Origin: Tsukamurella sp. 8F
GTDB taxonomy: Bacteria; Actinomycetota; Actinomycetes; Mycobacteriales; Mycobacteriaceae
Direction of reading: 5' to 3'
Assembly: GCF_029167375.1 (NCBI RefSeq)
Contig: NZ_JARFTP010000008.1
Coordinates: 111,795 to 175,794 of the forward strand
Length of the DNA stretch: 64,000 nt
Shown: piece after piece, positions 29,989 to 39,100 of the stretch
Position numbering within the stretch: the stretch's first letter is position 1
How the letters are laid out: each line of letters begins with the position of its first letter
The notes under the pieces: model-generated
What the model was told of the DNA's origin: nothing
What the model saw: only the letters and a program-made list of their open reading frames with translations
Database searches by the model: none
Program-made: the position numbers and the translations under genes

Positions 29989-31173
29989 ATGACGGACGAC
30001 AGCCCTCGCACCGTGGCGGACGAGGTTCGCGTTCCCCCGGGGCTGCCCGACGACGCGGTGGACCGCACCGTACGCCGACAGGAAGCGGTGACACTGGAGC
30101 ACGTCGAGGTCCGCTACGGTGAAACGCTCGCGCTGCGGGACTGCTCATTCGCGGTCGCGCGCGGTGAGACCGTGGCTCTGCTCGGCCCGTCCGGGTCCGG
30201 GAAGTCCACAGCACTCAAGGCGATCGCGGGATTCGAACCGGTCTCTGCCGGCCGCGTCACGATCGACGGGCGTGACGTCACGCACGCCTCGCCCGCGCGG
30301 CGCGGCATCGGCATCGTCGTGCAGTCGTACGCCCTGTTTCCGCACATGTCGGTGCGCTCGAACGTCGGCTTCGGCCTGAAGGCGCGCCGCGCAGACAAGG
30401 CCGAGATCCGTGCCCGGGTCGACGAGGTACTGCGTATGGTCGGAATGCTCGACTACGCCGATCGCCTGCCCAAGCAACTGTCGGGCGGACAGCAGCAGCG
30501 CATCGCGATCGCACGCGCGCTGGCCACCCGGCCCGGCGTGATCCTGCTGGACGAGCCCCTGTCCGCGCTCGATGCGGCGATGCGTAGGGACATGCTCGCC
30601 GAGCTGCAGCGACTGCGGCGCGAGCTTCCGGACGTTGCGATGGTCTATGTGACACACGATCAGTCGGAGGCGCTCGCCCTGGCCGATCGGATCGCCATCA
30701 TGCGCAACGCGCGCCTCGAGACGATCGGCGCCGCCGAGCGCCTGTTCTCGCGACCGCCGAGCGAGTTCACGGCCTCGTTCCTGGGCGGAGCCGACATCCT
30801 CCCGGTGCGGCTCGAGTCCGGTGGCGGGCACGGCGCGGCGGTGGCCGGTCGCTACGGCGACACCGTCCTGCAGGCTGCGGCACACGACGGAGTGTCCGCC
30901 GCGGACGCGGTGTGTTTCGCGGTTCGCCCGTGGGCGTGGCGGTTCACCCGTACTCGGCCCGCCAACGGCATCGAGGTCGTCGTCGAGAACGAGCAGTGGC
31001 GCGGGGCCACCCGGCACGTGACGGTCGAGGCGACCGGCACAGGTCAGAGGCTCGGAGTCGACGTACCAGTACTCACCGGCCCCCCGTTGCGCGCCGAGCG
31101 GCTGTGGCTGGAGGTGGACCCGACCGAGGTGATGGTCGTACCCGCGGAGGCGTCCGCCGGGGCGGTGGCGTAG
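29989..31173 (+). CDS. ABC importer ATPase (PhnT-like)
   Basis: A 394-residue ATPase with Walker A GPSGSGKS (66-73), signature LSGGQQQ near 164, Walker B VILLDEP near 186, and a C-terminal TOBE-like domain ([12 protein letters not shown] ...). It has an extra ~30-residue N-terminal extension before the ABC core. The start ATG follows the binding-protein stop by two bases. It powers the PhnU/PhnV-like permeases. Confidence 0.9.
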   Translation: MTDDSPRTVADEVRVPPGLPDDAVDRTVRRQEAVTLEHVEVRYGETLALRDCSFAVARGETVALLGPSGSGKSTALKAIAGFEPVSAGRVTIDGRDVTHASPARRGIGIVVQSYALFPHMSVRSNVGFGLKARRADKAEIRARVDEVLRMVGMLDYADRLPKQLSGGQQQRIAIARALATRPGVILLDEPLSALDAAMRRDMLAELQRLRRELPDVAMVYVTHDQSEALALADRIAIMRNARLETIGAAERLFSRPPSEFTASFLGGADILPVRLESGGGHGAAVAGRYGDTVLQAAAHDGVSAADAVCFAVRPWAWRFTRTRPANGIEVVVENEQWRGATRHVTVEATGTGQRLGVDVPVLTGPPLRAERLWLEVDPTEVMVVPAEASAGAVA

Positions 31174-32025
31174 ATGATCGCCGTCGCCACCCCGCCCACG
31201 GCAGGCCACCCTGCTGCGCGTTCGCCCCGGAACGCGGCATGGCTCTGGGTCCTTCCGCCGGTCGTCGTGATCGCCGCGCTGGTGGTCTATCCGCTCGCGC
31301 ACGTGGTGGTCCGCACGTTTCAGGACAAGGCGGAGCGCCCGGCCGGGTTCGCGACCTGGTGGGCGACGCTCACGGACGCCGCGGTGCTGCGGGCGTTGTG
31401 GACGACGGTGGAGGTCGCGACGTTGTCGACGCTCGGCTGCGTCGTGACGGGAACCCTCCTCGCTCTGGTGCTTGCCTTCGTGCCCTTTCCCGGCGCCCCG
31501 CTGGCGGTGCGGCTGATCGAATCGGTGGTGTCGTTCCCGTCGTTCCTCATCCCGCTCGCTCTCGGCGTGCTTCTCGGACCAGTGGGCGTGGTGGGATCGG
31601 TGATCGGCGCCGGCTCGTTCACCACCTCACTGTGGGGCGTGGTGCTCGCCGAGACGGCGTTCTACGCACCGTTCGTGGTGCGGCCCGTGCTGGCGGCGTT
31701 CACGGCCTTCCCCTCCGTACAGATCGACGTGGCCGGGTCCCTCGGTGCGGGGCCACTCACGATAGTGCGCCGAGTGATCCTGCCCGCCGCGACACCGGCC
31801 CTGGCCTCGTCGGCGTCGCTCACATTCCTATTGACGCTCAACGAGTTCGGGATCGTACTGTTCACCGGCGCCAAGGACGTGATCACGCTTCCGATGCTGA
31901 TCTACACGAGGTCGATGGTCGGCCTCGACTTCGCGACCGCGGCGGTGCTTGCGACGGTGCAACTCGCGGTCTCGCTCGCCGTGTACCTCGGATACCGAAC
32001 GCTGCTGCGACGGGAGCGCGAATAA
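31174..32025 (+). CDS. ABC importer permease (PhnU-like)
   Basis: A 283-residue permease with about six membrane helices and the EAA-loop region DVAGSLGAGPLTIVRRVILPAA. It starts directly after the ATPase stop. The 3' TAA overlaps the next ATG (TAATG), so the two permeases are probably coupled. Confidence 0.9.
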   Translation: MIAVATPPTAGHPAARSPRNAAWLWVLPPVVVIAALVVYPLAHVVVRTFQDKAERPAGFATWWATLTDAAVLRALWTTVEVATLSTLGCVVTGTLLALVLAFVPFPGAPLAVRLIESVVSFPSFLIPLALGVLLGPVGVVGSVIGAGSFTTSLWGVVLAETAFYAPFVVRPVLAAFTAFPSVQIDVAGSLGAGPLTIVRRVILPAATPALASSASLTFLLTLNEFGIVLFTGAKDVITLPMLIYTRSMVGLDFATAAVLATVQLAVSLAVYLGYRTLLRRERE

Positions 32026-32822
32026 TGCTGGTACACAACCGATTCACGCGGTTCGTGGTGTGGTTCGGCTTCGCGGTCGTGGCACTCGGCCTGGTGGTCA
32101 CGCCGATCCTGGTCACCGTGATCACCGCCTTCGCGTCGTCGTGGACGTCGGCACTACCGTCCGGGCTGACGGGAAGCCATGTCGCCCAGGTGTTCACGGC
32201 CGAGAACGCACAGAGCGTCTCGGTGTCGGTGCAGACGGCGGTGATCGCGTCCGCCCTGGCAGTGGCGATCGGCACGTGGGCCGCGCTGGCCGTTCAGGCT
32301 CTGCCCGCGCGCCTGCAGGGGCCGGTGGACACGTTCTTCCACCTGCCGGTGGCCGTCCCGTCCGTGGTCGTCGGGCTCGGGGTGCTCATCGCCTTCTCTG
32401 CACCGCCGCTCGTACTCAACGGAACTCCGGCCATCGTGATACTGGTCCAGGCCGTGCTGGTCTTCGCATTCGCCTACTCGATGGTGGCCGCGGCGGCGTC
32501 TCAGCAGGATCCGACGCTGCTGAAGGTCGGCGGTGCGCTCGGCGCATCGGCGGTACGCCTGTTCCTGACGGTGCGCTTGCCGCTTCTGCTGCCGGCCATC
32601 GCTGCAGCGGCGGGACTATCGGTGGCTATGTGTATGGGCGAGCTGGGCGCAACGATCATGGTCTACCCGGCGTCGTGGCGGACGCTGCCGGTGACCGTCT
32701 TCACGCAATCGGATCGCGGCGACATCTTCGGCGCGGCCGCGAACACCCTGTTCCTGGTGCTGGTCACCGTCGTGATCCTGGGCCTGCTCGGCCGGGTGCG
32801 GCATCGCGGCCAAGAGCGGTAG
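32025..32822 (+). CDS. ABC importer permease (PhnV-like)
   Basis: A 265-residue permease with six predicted helices and the EAA-type loop KVGGALGASAVRLFLTVRLPLL. It pairs with the preceding permease, and is the last gene of the phosphonate import operon. It is convergent with the LysR gene 24 bases away. Confidence 0.9.
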   Translation: MLVHNRFTRFVVWFGFAVVALGLVVTPILVTVITAFASSWTSALPSGLTGSHVAQVFTAENAQSVSVSVQTAVIASALAVAIGTWAALAVQALPARLQGPVDTFFHLPVAVPSVVVGLGVLIAFSAPPLVLNGTPAIVILVQAVLVFAFAYSMVAAAASQQDPTLLKVGGALGASAVRLFLTVRLPLLLPAIAAAAGLSVAMCMGELGATIMVYPASWRTLPVTVFTQSDRGDIFGAAANTLFLVLVTVVILGLLGRVRHRGQER

Positions 32823-32846
32823 GGGCGATACCTTCATCGGCGTGAC

Positions 32847-33737
32847 TCAGCGCCGCCGGCCGGACGCGACCTCGAGGAGGGTGGATACCACGTTCCTCGG
32901 GGCCGCGTCCCGACGCCGCACGGCCCGCAGTCGTCTGGTGAGATCGATACCCTCCGTGGACACCTCGACGAGCCGGCCGTCCCGTAGGTCTGCGGCGACG
33001 GCCAGCTCGCTGAGCACTGCCGGATGCGTGCCGGAGGTGACCATCACCTTGACCGCGGCGTTCGAATCGAGGCTCGTCGCCGCGGCATTCCGCGTCTCGC
33101 CGGCCCTGGCGAGCGCGGCATCCAGGACGTCGCGGGTGCCGGCCCCCTCCTCGCGCGTCACGAGTTCGAGCCTCGCCAGCTCGGCGGCCGTCACCGGCGA
33201 CCGCCGCCGAGCGAGCCGATGTCCCGGAGCGACCACAAGGGCCAGACGGTCGGTACGGATGGTGCGGGAGACCAGATCGCGCGGCGCCGTCGGGCCCTCG
33301 ACGAAGCCCAGGTCTGCACTGTGGTCGCGGACGGCTGCGACCACCCCTGCAGAGTTGGCGACCCGCAGATGCACCGGCTCGTCGGTCTCCCGCCGCAGCT
33401 GGGCGAGCCACGCCGGTACGAGGTATTCGGCGATGGTCTGGCTGGCGGCGACACGCACCGGATGCGATCCCTGGAGCGCCGCGGCCCCGGTCTCCAGGGC
33501 GTCCATCGCGGATGTGACCGCGCGCGCCCACTCGGTCACCGCACGTCCCGCGTCGGTGAGCTCGGCGCCGCGCGTGCGTCGATCGAGTAGGTCCAGCCGC
33601 AGGGTTCGTTCCAGGTGCCTCAGCCGCGCACTGGCACTGGGCTGTGCAATACCGATCGCCCGGGCCGCAGCCGAGATGGACCCCAGGTCGGCAACGCACA
33701 CGAGCAGCCGCAGTGACTCGATCGATACGTCCGACAT
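32847..33737 (-). CDS. LysR-family regulator
   Basis: A 296-residue LysR protein: N-terminal helix-turn-helix (GSISAAARAIGIAQPSASARLRHLE) and a two-lobe effector domain. It is divergent from a YeiH-type exporter gene 70 bases away, the arrangement seen for YeiE/YeiH pairs, so it probably controls that gene. Confidence 0.9.
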   Translation of the reverse strand: MSDVSIESLRLLVCVADLGSISAAARAIGIAQPSASARLRHLERTLRLDLLDRRTRGAELTDAGRAVTEWARAVTSAMDALETGAAALQGSHPVRVAASQTIAEYLVPAWLAQLRRETDEPVHLRVANSAGVVAAVRDHSADLGFVEGPTAPRDLVSRTIRTDRLALVVAPGHRLARRRSPVTAAELARLELVTREEGAGTRDVLDAALARAGETRNAAATSLDSNAAVKVMVTSGTHPAVLSELAVAADLRDGRLVEVSTEGIDLTRRLRAVRRRDAAPRNVVSTLLEVASGRRR

Positions 33738-33807
33738 AGCTTCACCCTATGCCCATATAGCGATCCTGCGGGTTCCGCATCCCGGCCTCACACGGGAGCC
33801 TCGATGC

Positions 33808-34851
33808 ATGATCGAGATCGCTGCCCGCTCTGCAACGTCGCGTGGGCGTCGTCGAGTACGGGTACTGGCGCCAGGAGCGTGCCTCGCGCTTGTGGTGGCC
33901 GCCCTCGCCACTGTGGCCGGGCATCTGGAGCCGATGCTGGGTGCCCCCGTGGCCGCCGTCCTGCTGGGCGCGGCGGTGTCCACGGCGTGGCCCAGGGCGC
34001 GTGCTCGCCGCTACGCAGCCGGTCTGCGGGCCACGGGGTCGACGGTCCTGCAGGCCGCCGTCGTTCTGTTGGGCGCGCAGGTGTCTGCGGTGCAGGTTCT
34101 GCACACGGGCGCACAGACCATGCCGGTGATGCTCGGGACGTTGGCGGCCTGCCTCGTGGGCGCGTACGTTCTGGGCCGCGCGCTCGGCGTCGACGGGGAT
34201 CTCCGCACCCTCATCGGGGTGGGCACTGCGATCTGCGGGGCGACGGCCATCGCCGCCACGGTCCCCGTGCTGCGCCCGTCGGCTTCACGAGTCGCGTACG
34301 CGCTGACGACCGTATTCCTCCTGAACATCGTTGCGGTCGTGACCTTTCCGCCACTCGGACACCTCCTGGGACTGAGTCAGCATGCGTTCGGGGTCTTCGC
34401 GGGCACGGCCGTCAACGACACATCGTCGGTCGTGGCCGCCGCGGCCACCTACGGCCGGCAGGCGACCGATACCGCAGTCGTCGTCAAGCTGACGCGAGCC
34501 CTGATGATCATCCCGGTGACTCTGGGTCTCGCCCTCGTGTTGCGGCAGCGCGGAAGGGGCGATGGCGACGCGCGGCCAGCGGTCTGGGCAATGGTGCCGT
34601 GGTTCCTGCTCGGGTTCCTCGCGCTGGCCACGGTGAACAGTGTGTGCCCCCTTCCGGGCGCGCTGCGGTCTGCGCTCGCCACCGCGGCGATGCTGCTCAT
34701 CACGTGGGCCCTGAGCGCGATCGGCCTCTCCACCGATCTCGGTGCGCTACGCCGCGCGGGAGTGCGGCCGCTCCTGCTCGGGGGTGCGCTCTGGCTCGTG
34801 GTCTCCACATTCAGCCTGGGCCTGCAGGCCGCCTTCCTGGGGCTGCATTAG
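33808..34851 (+). CDS. YeiH/UPF0324-family membrane protein (putative sulfate exporter)
   Basis: A 347-residue polytopic membrane protein with about ten helices and family segments LGAQVSAVQVL, GVGTAICGATAIAATVPVL and GTAVNDTSSVVAAA. Family members are annotated as putative sulfate exporters, with weak experimental support. The ATG at 33808 follows a GGGAG site. It is divergent from the LysR gene. Confidence 0.88.
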   Translation: MIEIAARSATSRGRRRVRVLAPGACLALVVAALATVAGHLEPMLGAPVAAVLLGAAVSTAWPRARARRYAAGLRATGSTVLQAAVVLLGAQVSAVQVLHTGAQTMPVMLGTLAACLVGAYVLGRALGVDGDLRTLIGVGTAICGATAIAATVPVLRPSASRVAYALTTVFLLNIVAVVTFPPLGHLLGLSQHAFGVFAGTAVNDTSSVVAAAATYGRQATDTAVVVKLTRALMIIPVTLGLALVLRQRGRGDGDARPAVWAMVPWFLLGFLALATVNSVCPLPGALRSALATAAMLLITWALSAIGLSTDLGALRRAGVRPLLLGGALWLVVSTFSLGLQAAFLGLH

Positions 34852-34900
34852 CACCGGATCCGCGCGCCGCAGATCGGCAGGCACGCGTCTAGCGCTGGTG

Positions 34901-35446
34901 TCAGGTGACGAGTGCGACGCCCACACCTGCGCACGCCGCCGCCCACAACACTGAGACGAACGTGCCGAGTATGAACTGCTCCGACGTCGTCGGGCTGCGC
35001 AGCTCCGGGTAGCGCGCCAGGCCCTTCGCCGCGACCACGACGGCCAGTCCGGCCACGAAGCCGGTAAGGACGCAGACCGCGATCGCCGCGCGCTCCAGGA
35101 TGCCGATCGCCAACCCGCCGCGCAGGGCGCCCGCCGTGTCCTCGTCTGGATCCGATTCGCGATCGGGCGGGCCGCCCCCGCGCACGCCGGCCGCCGCGAA
35201 CACCGCTGTGACGCACGAGCTCCCGCCTACCATGGCCGCGAGTACCGCCAGCACACGCGCGACCGCGGCGGTGACGCCGTGCGCCTCGGTGGCGCCCAGC
35301 GCGACCACTGCGGTCGCAGCCAGCGCGCCACTCGACGCCAGCGCGCCTGCGACGGCCCGCGGCACACCGGCCGCACCGGGCGGAACGAGCGTCGCGGCAC
35401 CGACGACCGCAGTGATCGCGAGCAACACCAGCGCTGCCGCGATCAC
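34901..35446 (-). CDS. Small integral membrane protein of unknown function
   Basis: A 181-residue protein with four or five hydrophobic segments and one charged loop (ESDPDEDT). Its GTG overlaps the stop of the upstream helix-turn-helix gene (GTGA), so the two are translated together. The C-terminal half (GLAVVVAAKGLARYPELRS) resembles membrane partners found beside SatD-like proteins; I cannot assign a function. Confidence 0.7.
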   Translation of the reverse strand: MIAAALVLLAITAVVGAATLVPPGAAGVPRAVAGALASSGALAATAVVALGATEAHGVTAAVARVLAVLAAMVGGSSCVTAVFAAAGVRGGGPPDRESDPDEDTAGALRGGLAIGILERAAIAVCVLTGFVAGLAVVVAAKGLARYPELRSPTTSEQFILGTFVSVLWAAACAGVGVALVT

Positions 35447-36039
35447 GAATCCGCCTCGCGCAGCAGATAGGCGGCGACGTCCCGTGCGGGGCGCTCGACC
35501 GTATAGCCCGCCGCCGCCAGCCGCTGGGACACTGCCTGCCTGCTGATACCGAGGCGTTCCGCGGCCACGGACTGCGTGATCCCCTCGTCCATGAGCGCGA
35601 CCACCTCCCTGCCCTGTGCTGTCCTGCGCGCAACGATAAGACCCAGCACCGACAACATCGCCTCGGCGCGTCCCGCTGCGGCCGGCGATGTCCCTCTGAC
35701 CTGCACGGGAACAGGGGCCGACTTCGCGGCCTCGACCGCGTCGCGTGCCGCCTCGAACGCCCGCCCGCGGCCCGCTCGCGTCGATCTCGGAAGGGGCTCG
35801 TCGACCGGACCCGTGCCGATGCCGACACTCCAGTGGCCGTCGGCGATGAGGTCCAGGACGGCATCGACCACCACGGCGGACTCCCCTGCGACCGCCTGCA
35901 GTTCGTCGCCGGCGGTCCGCTCGGGACGGCGCACCCAGGACAGGCGTTCGAGCCGGCTGATCGCCCAGTCGACACGGTCCGTGTCCTGCCGGCTGCCACG
36001 CTGATCAATGGTCATGACGAACATATCGTCAAGTTTCAC
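35443..36039 (-). CDS. SatD-like protein with C-terminal helix-turn-helix
   Basis: A 198-residue protein. The N-terminus (MTIDQRGSRQDTDRV ... VGIGTGPVDEPLPRSTRAGRGRAFEAARDA) resembles the SatD family. The C-terminus carries a resolvase-like helix-turn-helix (QSVAAERLGISRQAVSQRLAAAGY). The GTG start at 36039 has AGGAAAG close upstream. Encoded with a small membrane protein. Function unknown; a DNA-binding role is inferred. Confidence 0.65.
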   Translation of the reverse strand: MKLDDMFVMTIDQRGSRQDTDRVDWAISRLERLSWVRRPERTAGDELQAVAGESAVVVDAVLDLIADGHWSVGIGTGPVDEPLPRSTRAGRGRAFEAARDAVEAAKSAPVPVQVRGTSPAAAGRAEAMLSVLGLIVARRTAQGREVVALMDEGITQSVAAERLGISRQAVSQRLAAAGYTVERPARDVAAYLLREADS

Positions 36040-36084
36040 AGCTTTCCTAGCTGCATGTCAATCTCTAGACCTTGTTGTAGTCGG

Positions 36085-36103
36085 TAGCCAGGATTCAACC
36101 TTG
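36085..36103. promoter_or_regulatory. iac-region motif, copy D
   Basis: TAGCCAGGATTCAACCTTG, preceded by GG, closely matches copy B upstream of the amidase. It lies between the flavin reductase stop and the SatD-like start. Confidence 0.35.
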
Positions 36104-36125
36104 CGACCGACGAAGGGTCGGGAGT

Positions 36126-37328
36126 TCACCGCCACCGGCCGTCACCGACGGGACCGACCGAAGCGCCGACCTCGATCGCCCGATCGATCCAGCCGCGAGC
36201 GACCCGCACATCCGCGCCGGCGGGGAGGCGCGAGAGCCTCAGCGTGAGAGTGTGGGCGCCTTCGGCATCCCGCATGGGCACGACGATCGACGCGAGGTCG
36301 ACCGTGCCCGACGCGGGCAGTTCCCTGGCCACGTAGTCGATACCTGCCGACATGATCGACTCGCGGATACTCCGCTCCTGCGCGGGCGTGACGTTACCCG
36401 CGTCGTATTCCCGCGTGGCGCGTGCGATACCCGCGTATCCGTCCCGCGAGCCGTTCGGCATGAAAGCGAGCACATAGCCGTGCATGCCGAGGAACTCGAG
36501 ACGCGCACGGTACCTCTCCACCAGATCGCCGGGAGCACGGCCCAGCCGCGCCAGCCAGTGTTCCTGCTCTGCCGCACTGCGGTCGAAGTAGACGGAGTCA
36601 CCGAGTGGTGGCACCAACGGGATCCGCCGAGCGAGCGACGTCACGGCGTCGTTTCCCGGCGCCGCCACGGACAGCACCGCGGCCATCTCATCGGGTCCGA
36701 CCGTCGTGAACACTGTGGCCTCGCAGCCGATCTCACGCGCCATCGCCTCGACGGCACCACGTAGGCCGGCGACACGCTCCACCACGGGCGCCATCGCGTG
36801 ATCCATGCGCGCCAGCAACGACGTCCCGACGAACGTGCCGTATCCACCCTGGAAGAAGATGAGCGGCGACACGGGGTTGATGATCTCCAGATCCCGGACG
36901 GCGCATAGAACGATCCAGTGGTCCCCGGCGTCGACGATCCGGTCTATCGCCGTATCCACCCAGGCCACCGACGCATCGAGAACGGGATCGCCTGCGCGAG
37001 AGGGAAACCAGTCCACTCCCTCGAACTTGTCCGAGCTCCGCCGGGCGATCGTGCACACGAGGTCCTCCTGGTCACCGCCCAAGATGTTGATACACAGCGA
37101 CTCGCACTCGCGAAGCCGTGCGAAGGTCCGCGAAGACCGCATCGGCATGAACGACACCAGAGGGGGGTCCAGCGACACCGACGAGAACGTGCCGACCACC
37201 AGCGCCAACAGTGTCCCGTCGGTCGTGCGTCCGGTGACGACTGCGACCCCGGTCGGATAGTGCCCCATGACCTCTCGGAACAGGGCTGGATCGACGGCGG
37301 TAGCGTCCGGGGTCGGGTTCTCGGCCAT
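36126..37328 (-). CDS. Flavin reductase fused to an IclR-like ligand-binding domain (IacG-like)
   Basis: A 400-residue protein. Residues ~10-165 form a flavin-reductase split barrel (GHYPTGVAVVTGRTTDG ... SVSLDPPLVSFMP ... ESLCINILGGDQ) of the HpaC/IacG type, which supplies reduced flavin to a monooxygenase. Residues ~170-400 resemble the effector domain of IclR regulators, without the DNA-binding part. A similar plan exists in the p-hydroxyphenylacetate hydroxylase reductase C1, whose C-terminal domain senses substrate. Its place beside the iac genes suggests it feeds the IacA-like oxygenase. The ATG has AAAGG 8 nt upstream. Confidence 0.8.
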   Translation of the reverse strand: MAENPTPDATAVDPALFREVMGHYPTGVAVVTGRTTDGTLLALVVGTFSSVSLDPPLVSFMPMRSSRTFARLRECESLCINILGGDQEDLVCTIARRSSDKFEGVDWFPSRAGDPVLDASVAWVDTAIDRIVDAGDHWIVLCAVRDLEIINPVSPLIFFQGGYGTFVGTSLLARMDHAMAPVVERVAGLRGAVEAMAREIGCEATVFTTVGPDEMAAVLSVAAPGNDAVTSLARRIPLVPPLGDSVYFDRSAAEQEHWLARLGRAPGDLVERYRARLEFLGMHGYVLAFMPNGSRDGYAGIARATREYDAGNVTPAQERSIRESIMSAGIDYVARELPASGTVDLASIVVPMRDAEGAHTLTLRLSRLPAGADVRVARGWIDRAIEVGASVGPVGDGRWR

Positions 37329-37398
37329 CACGGGGCCTTTCACTCGTGGCTGCGGGTGGTGATGGTTCGAAAGCTAGGACGGGAACTCCTTCAACCGG

Positions 37399-37415
37399 TA
37401 GGCAGGATTCCCTTA
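37399..37415. promoter_or_regulatory. iac-region motif, copy B (divergent flavin reductase/amidase promoter)
   Basis: TAGGCAGGATTCCCTTA in the 123-base region between the flavin reductase and amidase starts. GGATTCCCTTA matches 10 of 11 bases of the copy near iacA. Confidence 0.45.
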
Positions 37416-37451
37416 CTGTCCCGACCGTGTGCGCGACGCCACAATGGATGG

Positions 37452-38765
37452 GTGAACTCCGAGCAGCCGCCGGCGGTCAGCCCCGCCGTAACCGCGTCGA
37501 TACTCGAGCAGGTCGCCGCAGTACGCGGTGGCGCTGTCACCGCCGAGGACCTGGCCGTACGGACGCGGAGGGCGATCCATGCGCGCGAAGACGACCTGCG
37601 TGCCTGGGTGATGCTGTCCGAGACCCTGGAAGCGGACGCCGCGCTCGTCGACGCCCGGATCGACGCCGGCGCAGACCTCCCCCTCGCCGGCGTGTCGATC
37701 GGCGTCAAGGACCTGATAGACGTCGCGGGTCTGCCCACGCGCGCGGGCTCGGCGATCACCCCGGCCGCACCCGCAGCCGCCGACGCCCCTGTCATCGCCC
37801 GGCTGCGCGAGCTCGGCGCCGTCGTGCAGGGCAAGACCGTCACCACCGAGTTCGGATACTTCGCACCCGGCCCCACCCGCAACCCGCATGCACTCGCGCA
37901 CACGCCGGGCGGCTCGTCGAGCGGCTCGGCCGCGGCCGTCGGGGCCGGCACCGTGCCCCTGGCCCTCGGCACCCAGACCGCCGGATCGCTCACCCGCCCG
38001 GCCTCGTTCTGCGGCGCCGCCGGGATGGTCGTGGCGCATGGCGACGTCGACCTCGCGGGCGTGACGGGCCTGAGTCATTCGCTGGACTCACTGGGACTGC
38101 TCACTCGCACGGTCGCCGACCTGCGCGTCGTGTTCGACGCTCTGCTGGGCCGCACGTCCTCCGGTACCTGTGCCCGCGCACTCGTGTGGGCCGGTAGCGG
38201 GTTGGACGCCGTCGCCCCGGCGATGGAAGGGCTGGTGGCACACCTTCCCGGCCTACTCGCCGCCCTCGGTGTGCGGAGCGCGCCGCTCGACCGCGACGAT
38301 CACATCCGCACACTCACCGATGATCAGGTGGTCGTCATGTCCTACGAGGCCGCACGGTCGCGTGCCACCGAACTGAACGAGCACGGCGACCGGCTCAGCA
38401 CGCAGCTACACGACCTGCTGACCTCCGGAACGGCCATCGACGACGACGACTACAGCGCGGCCCTGGTACGCCGTGACCGCTCGCGCGACTTCGTCTCCGA
38501 CGGGCTCGGCAACGACTCCGTCGTCGTCGGCCCCGCCGCGCTGGGCCCGGCACCGTCCGGTCTGAGCGCCACCGGGTCGCCCGTGCTGAGCCGCCCCTGG
38601 CAGCTACTCGGACTCCCGGTCGTGACGGTTCCCGGCGCCCGCACCCGTGCCGGGCTGCCCCTCGGCATCCAGGTGGTCGGCATGCCGGGCGCGGAGGGCG
38701 CCGTGTTCTCACTCGCGGAGGCACTCGAACCCCTGCTACGGGCCGTGCCGCCGATCGATCTATAG
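37452..38765 (+). CDS. iacH: Amidase-signature enzyme (IacH-like)
   Basis: A 437-residue amidase-signature hydrolase with the Ser-cisSer-Lys triad: Lys near 86 (GVKDLIDV), cis-Ser near 156 (GGSSSGSAAA) and nucleophile Ser near 179 (TQTAGSLTRPAS). In known iac clusters iacH encodes an amidase, thought to feed indole-3-acetamide or conjugates into the pathway; that role is inferred from position. The GTG at 37452 is the first in-frame start after the divergent promoter. It is followed by a small unknown gene and a response regulator. Confidence 0.75.
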   Translation: MNSEQPPAVSPAVTASILEQVAAVRGGAVTAEDLAVRTRRAIHAREDDLRAWVMLSETLEADAALVDARIDAGADLPLAGVSIGVKDLIDVAGLPTRAGSAITPAAPAAADAPVIARLRELGAVVQGKTVTTEFGYFAPGPTRNPHALAHTPGGSSSGSAAAVGAGTVPLALGTQTAGSLTRPASFCGAAGMVVAHGDVDLAGVTGLSHSLDSLGLLTRTVADLRVVFDALLGRTSSGTCARALVWAGSGLDAVAPAMEGLVAHLPGLLAALGVRSAPLDRDDHIRTLTDDQVVVMSYEAARSRATELNEHGDRLSTQLHDLLTSGTAIDDDDYSAALVRRDRSRDFVSDGLGNDSVVVGPAALGPAPSGLSATGSPVLSRPWQLLGLPVVTVPGARTRAGLPLGIQVVGMPGAEGAVFSLAEALEPLLRAVPPIDL

Positions 38766-38797
38766 GAGAATCTTCCCAGCCCACGTTAGGAGTCGTC

Positions 38798-39100
38798 ATG
38801 CCCGATTCGCACCGCCCGCTGCCGCCCCGGCCGGTGGTCCAGGCCCGCATGTTCCTCACCTGCTACCGCGACACGTTCGACTACGGATGGCATCACGTGG
38901 ACCTGTTCGTCCACGACGACGTCGGCCGCGAGGTCAACTGGGTGCACTGGACCGTCGAGGCCGACGGCCCGGAGGCGGCCGACGCATCGGTCACCCGCGA
39001 GGAACCGCAGCTGCGCCGCACGACCCCCTGGGAGCATCACCTGTCCGTGGTGGGCCAGGACTACTGGACCGCCGAAGCGGAGTGGCCGGAGGCAGGATGA
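38798..39100 (+). CDS. Small conserved-looking protein of unknown function
   Basis: A 100-residue soluble protein, rich in aromatic and His residues (HHVDLFVHDDVGREVNWVHW, WEHHLSVVGQDYWTAE). No family recognised. It lies between the amidase and the response regulator, overlapping the latter by 4 bases (ATGA), so it is almost certainly expressed with them. A small accessory or substrate-binding role is possible. Confidence 0.7.
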   Translation: MPDSHRPLPPRPVVQARMFLTCYRDTFDYGWHHVDLFVHDDVGREVNWVHWTVEADGPEAADASVTREEPQLRRTTPWEHHLSVVGQDYWTAEAEWPEAG

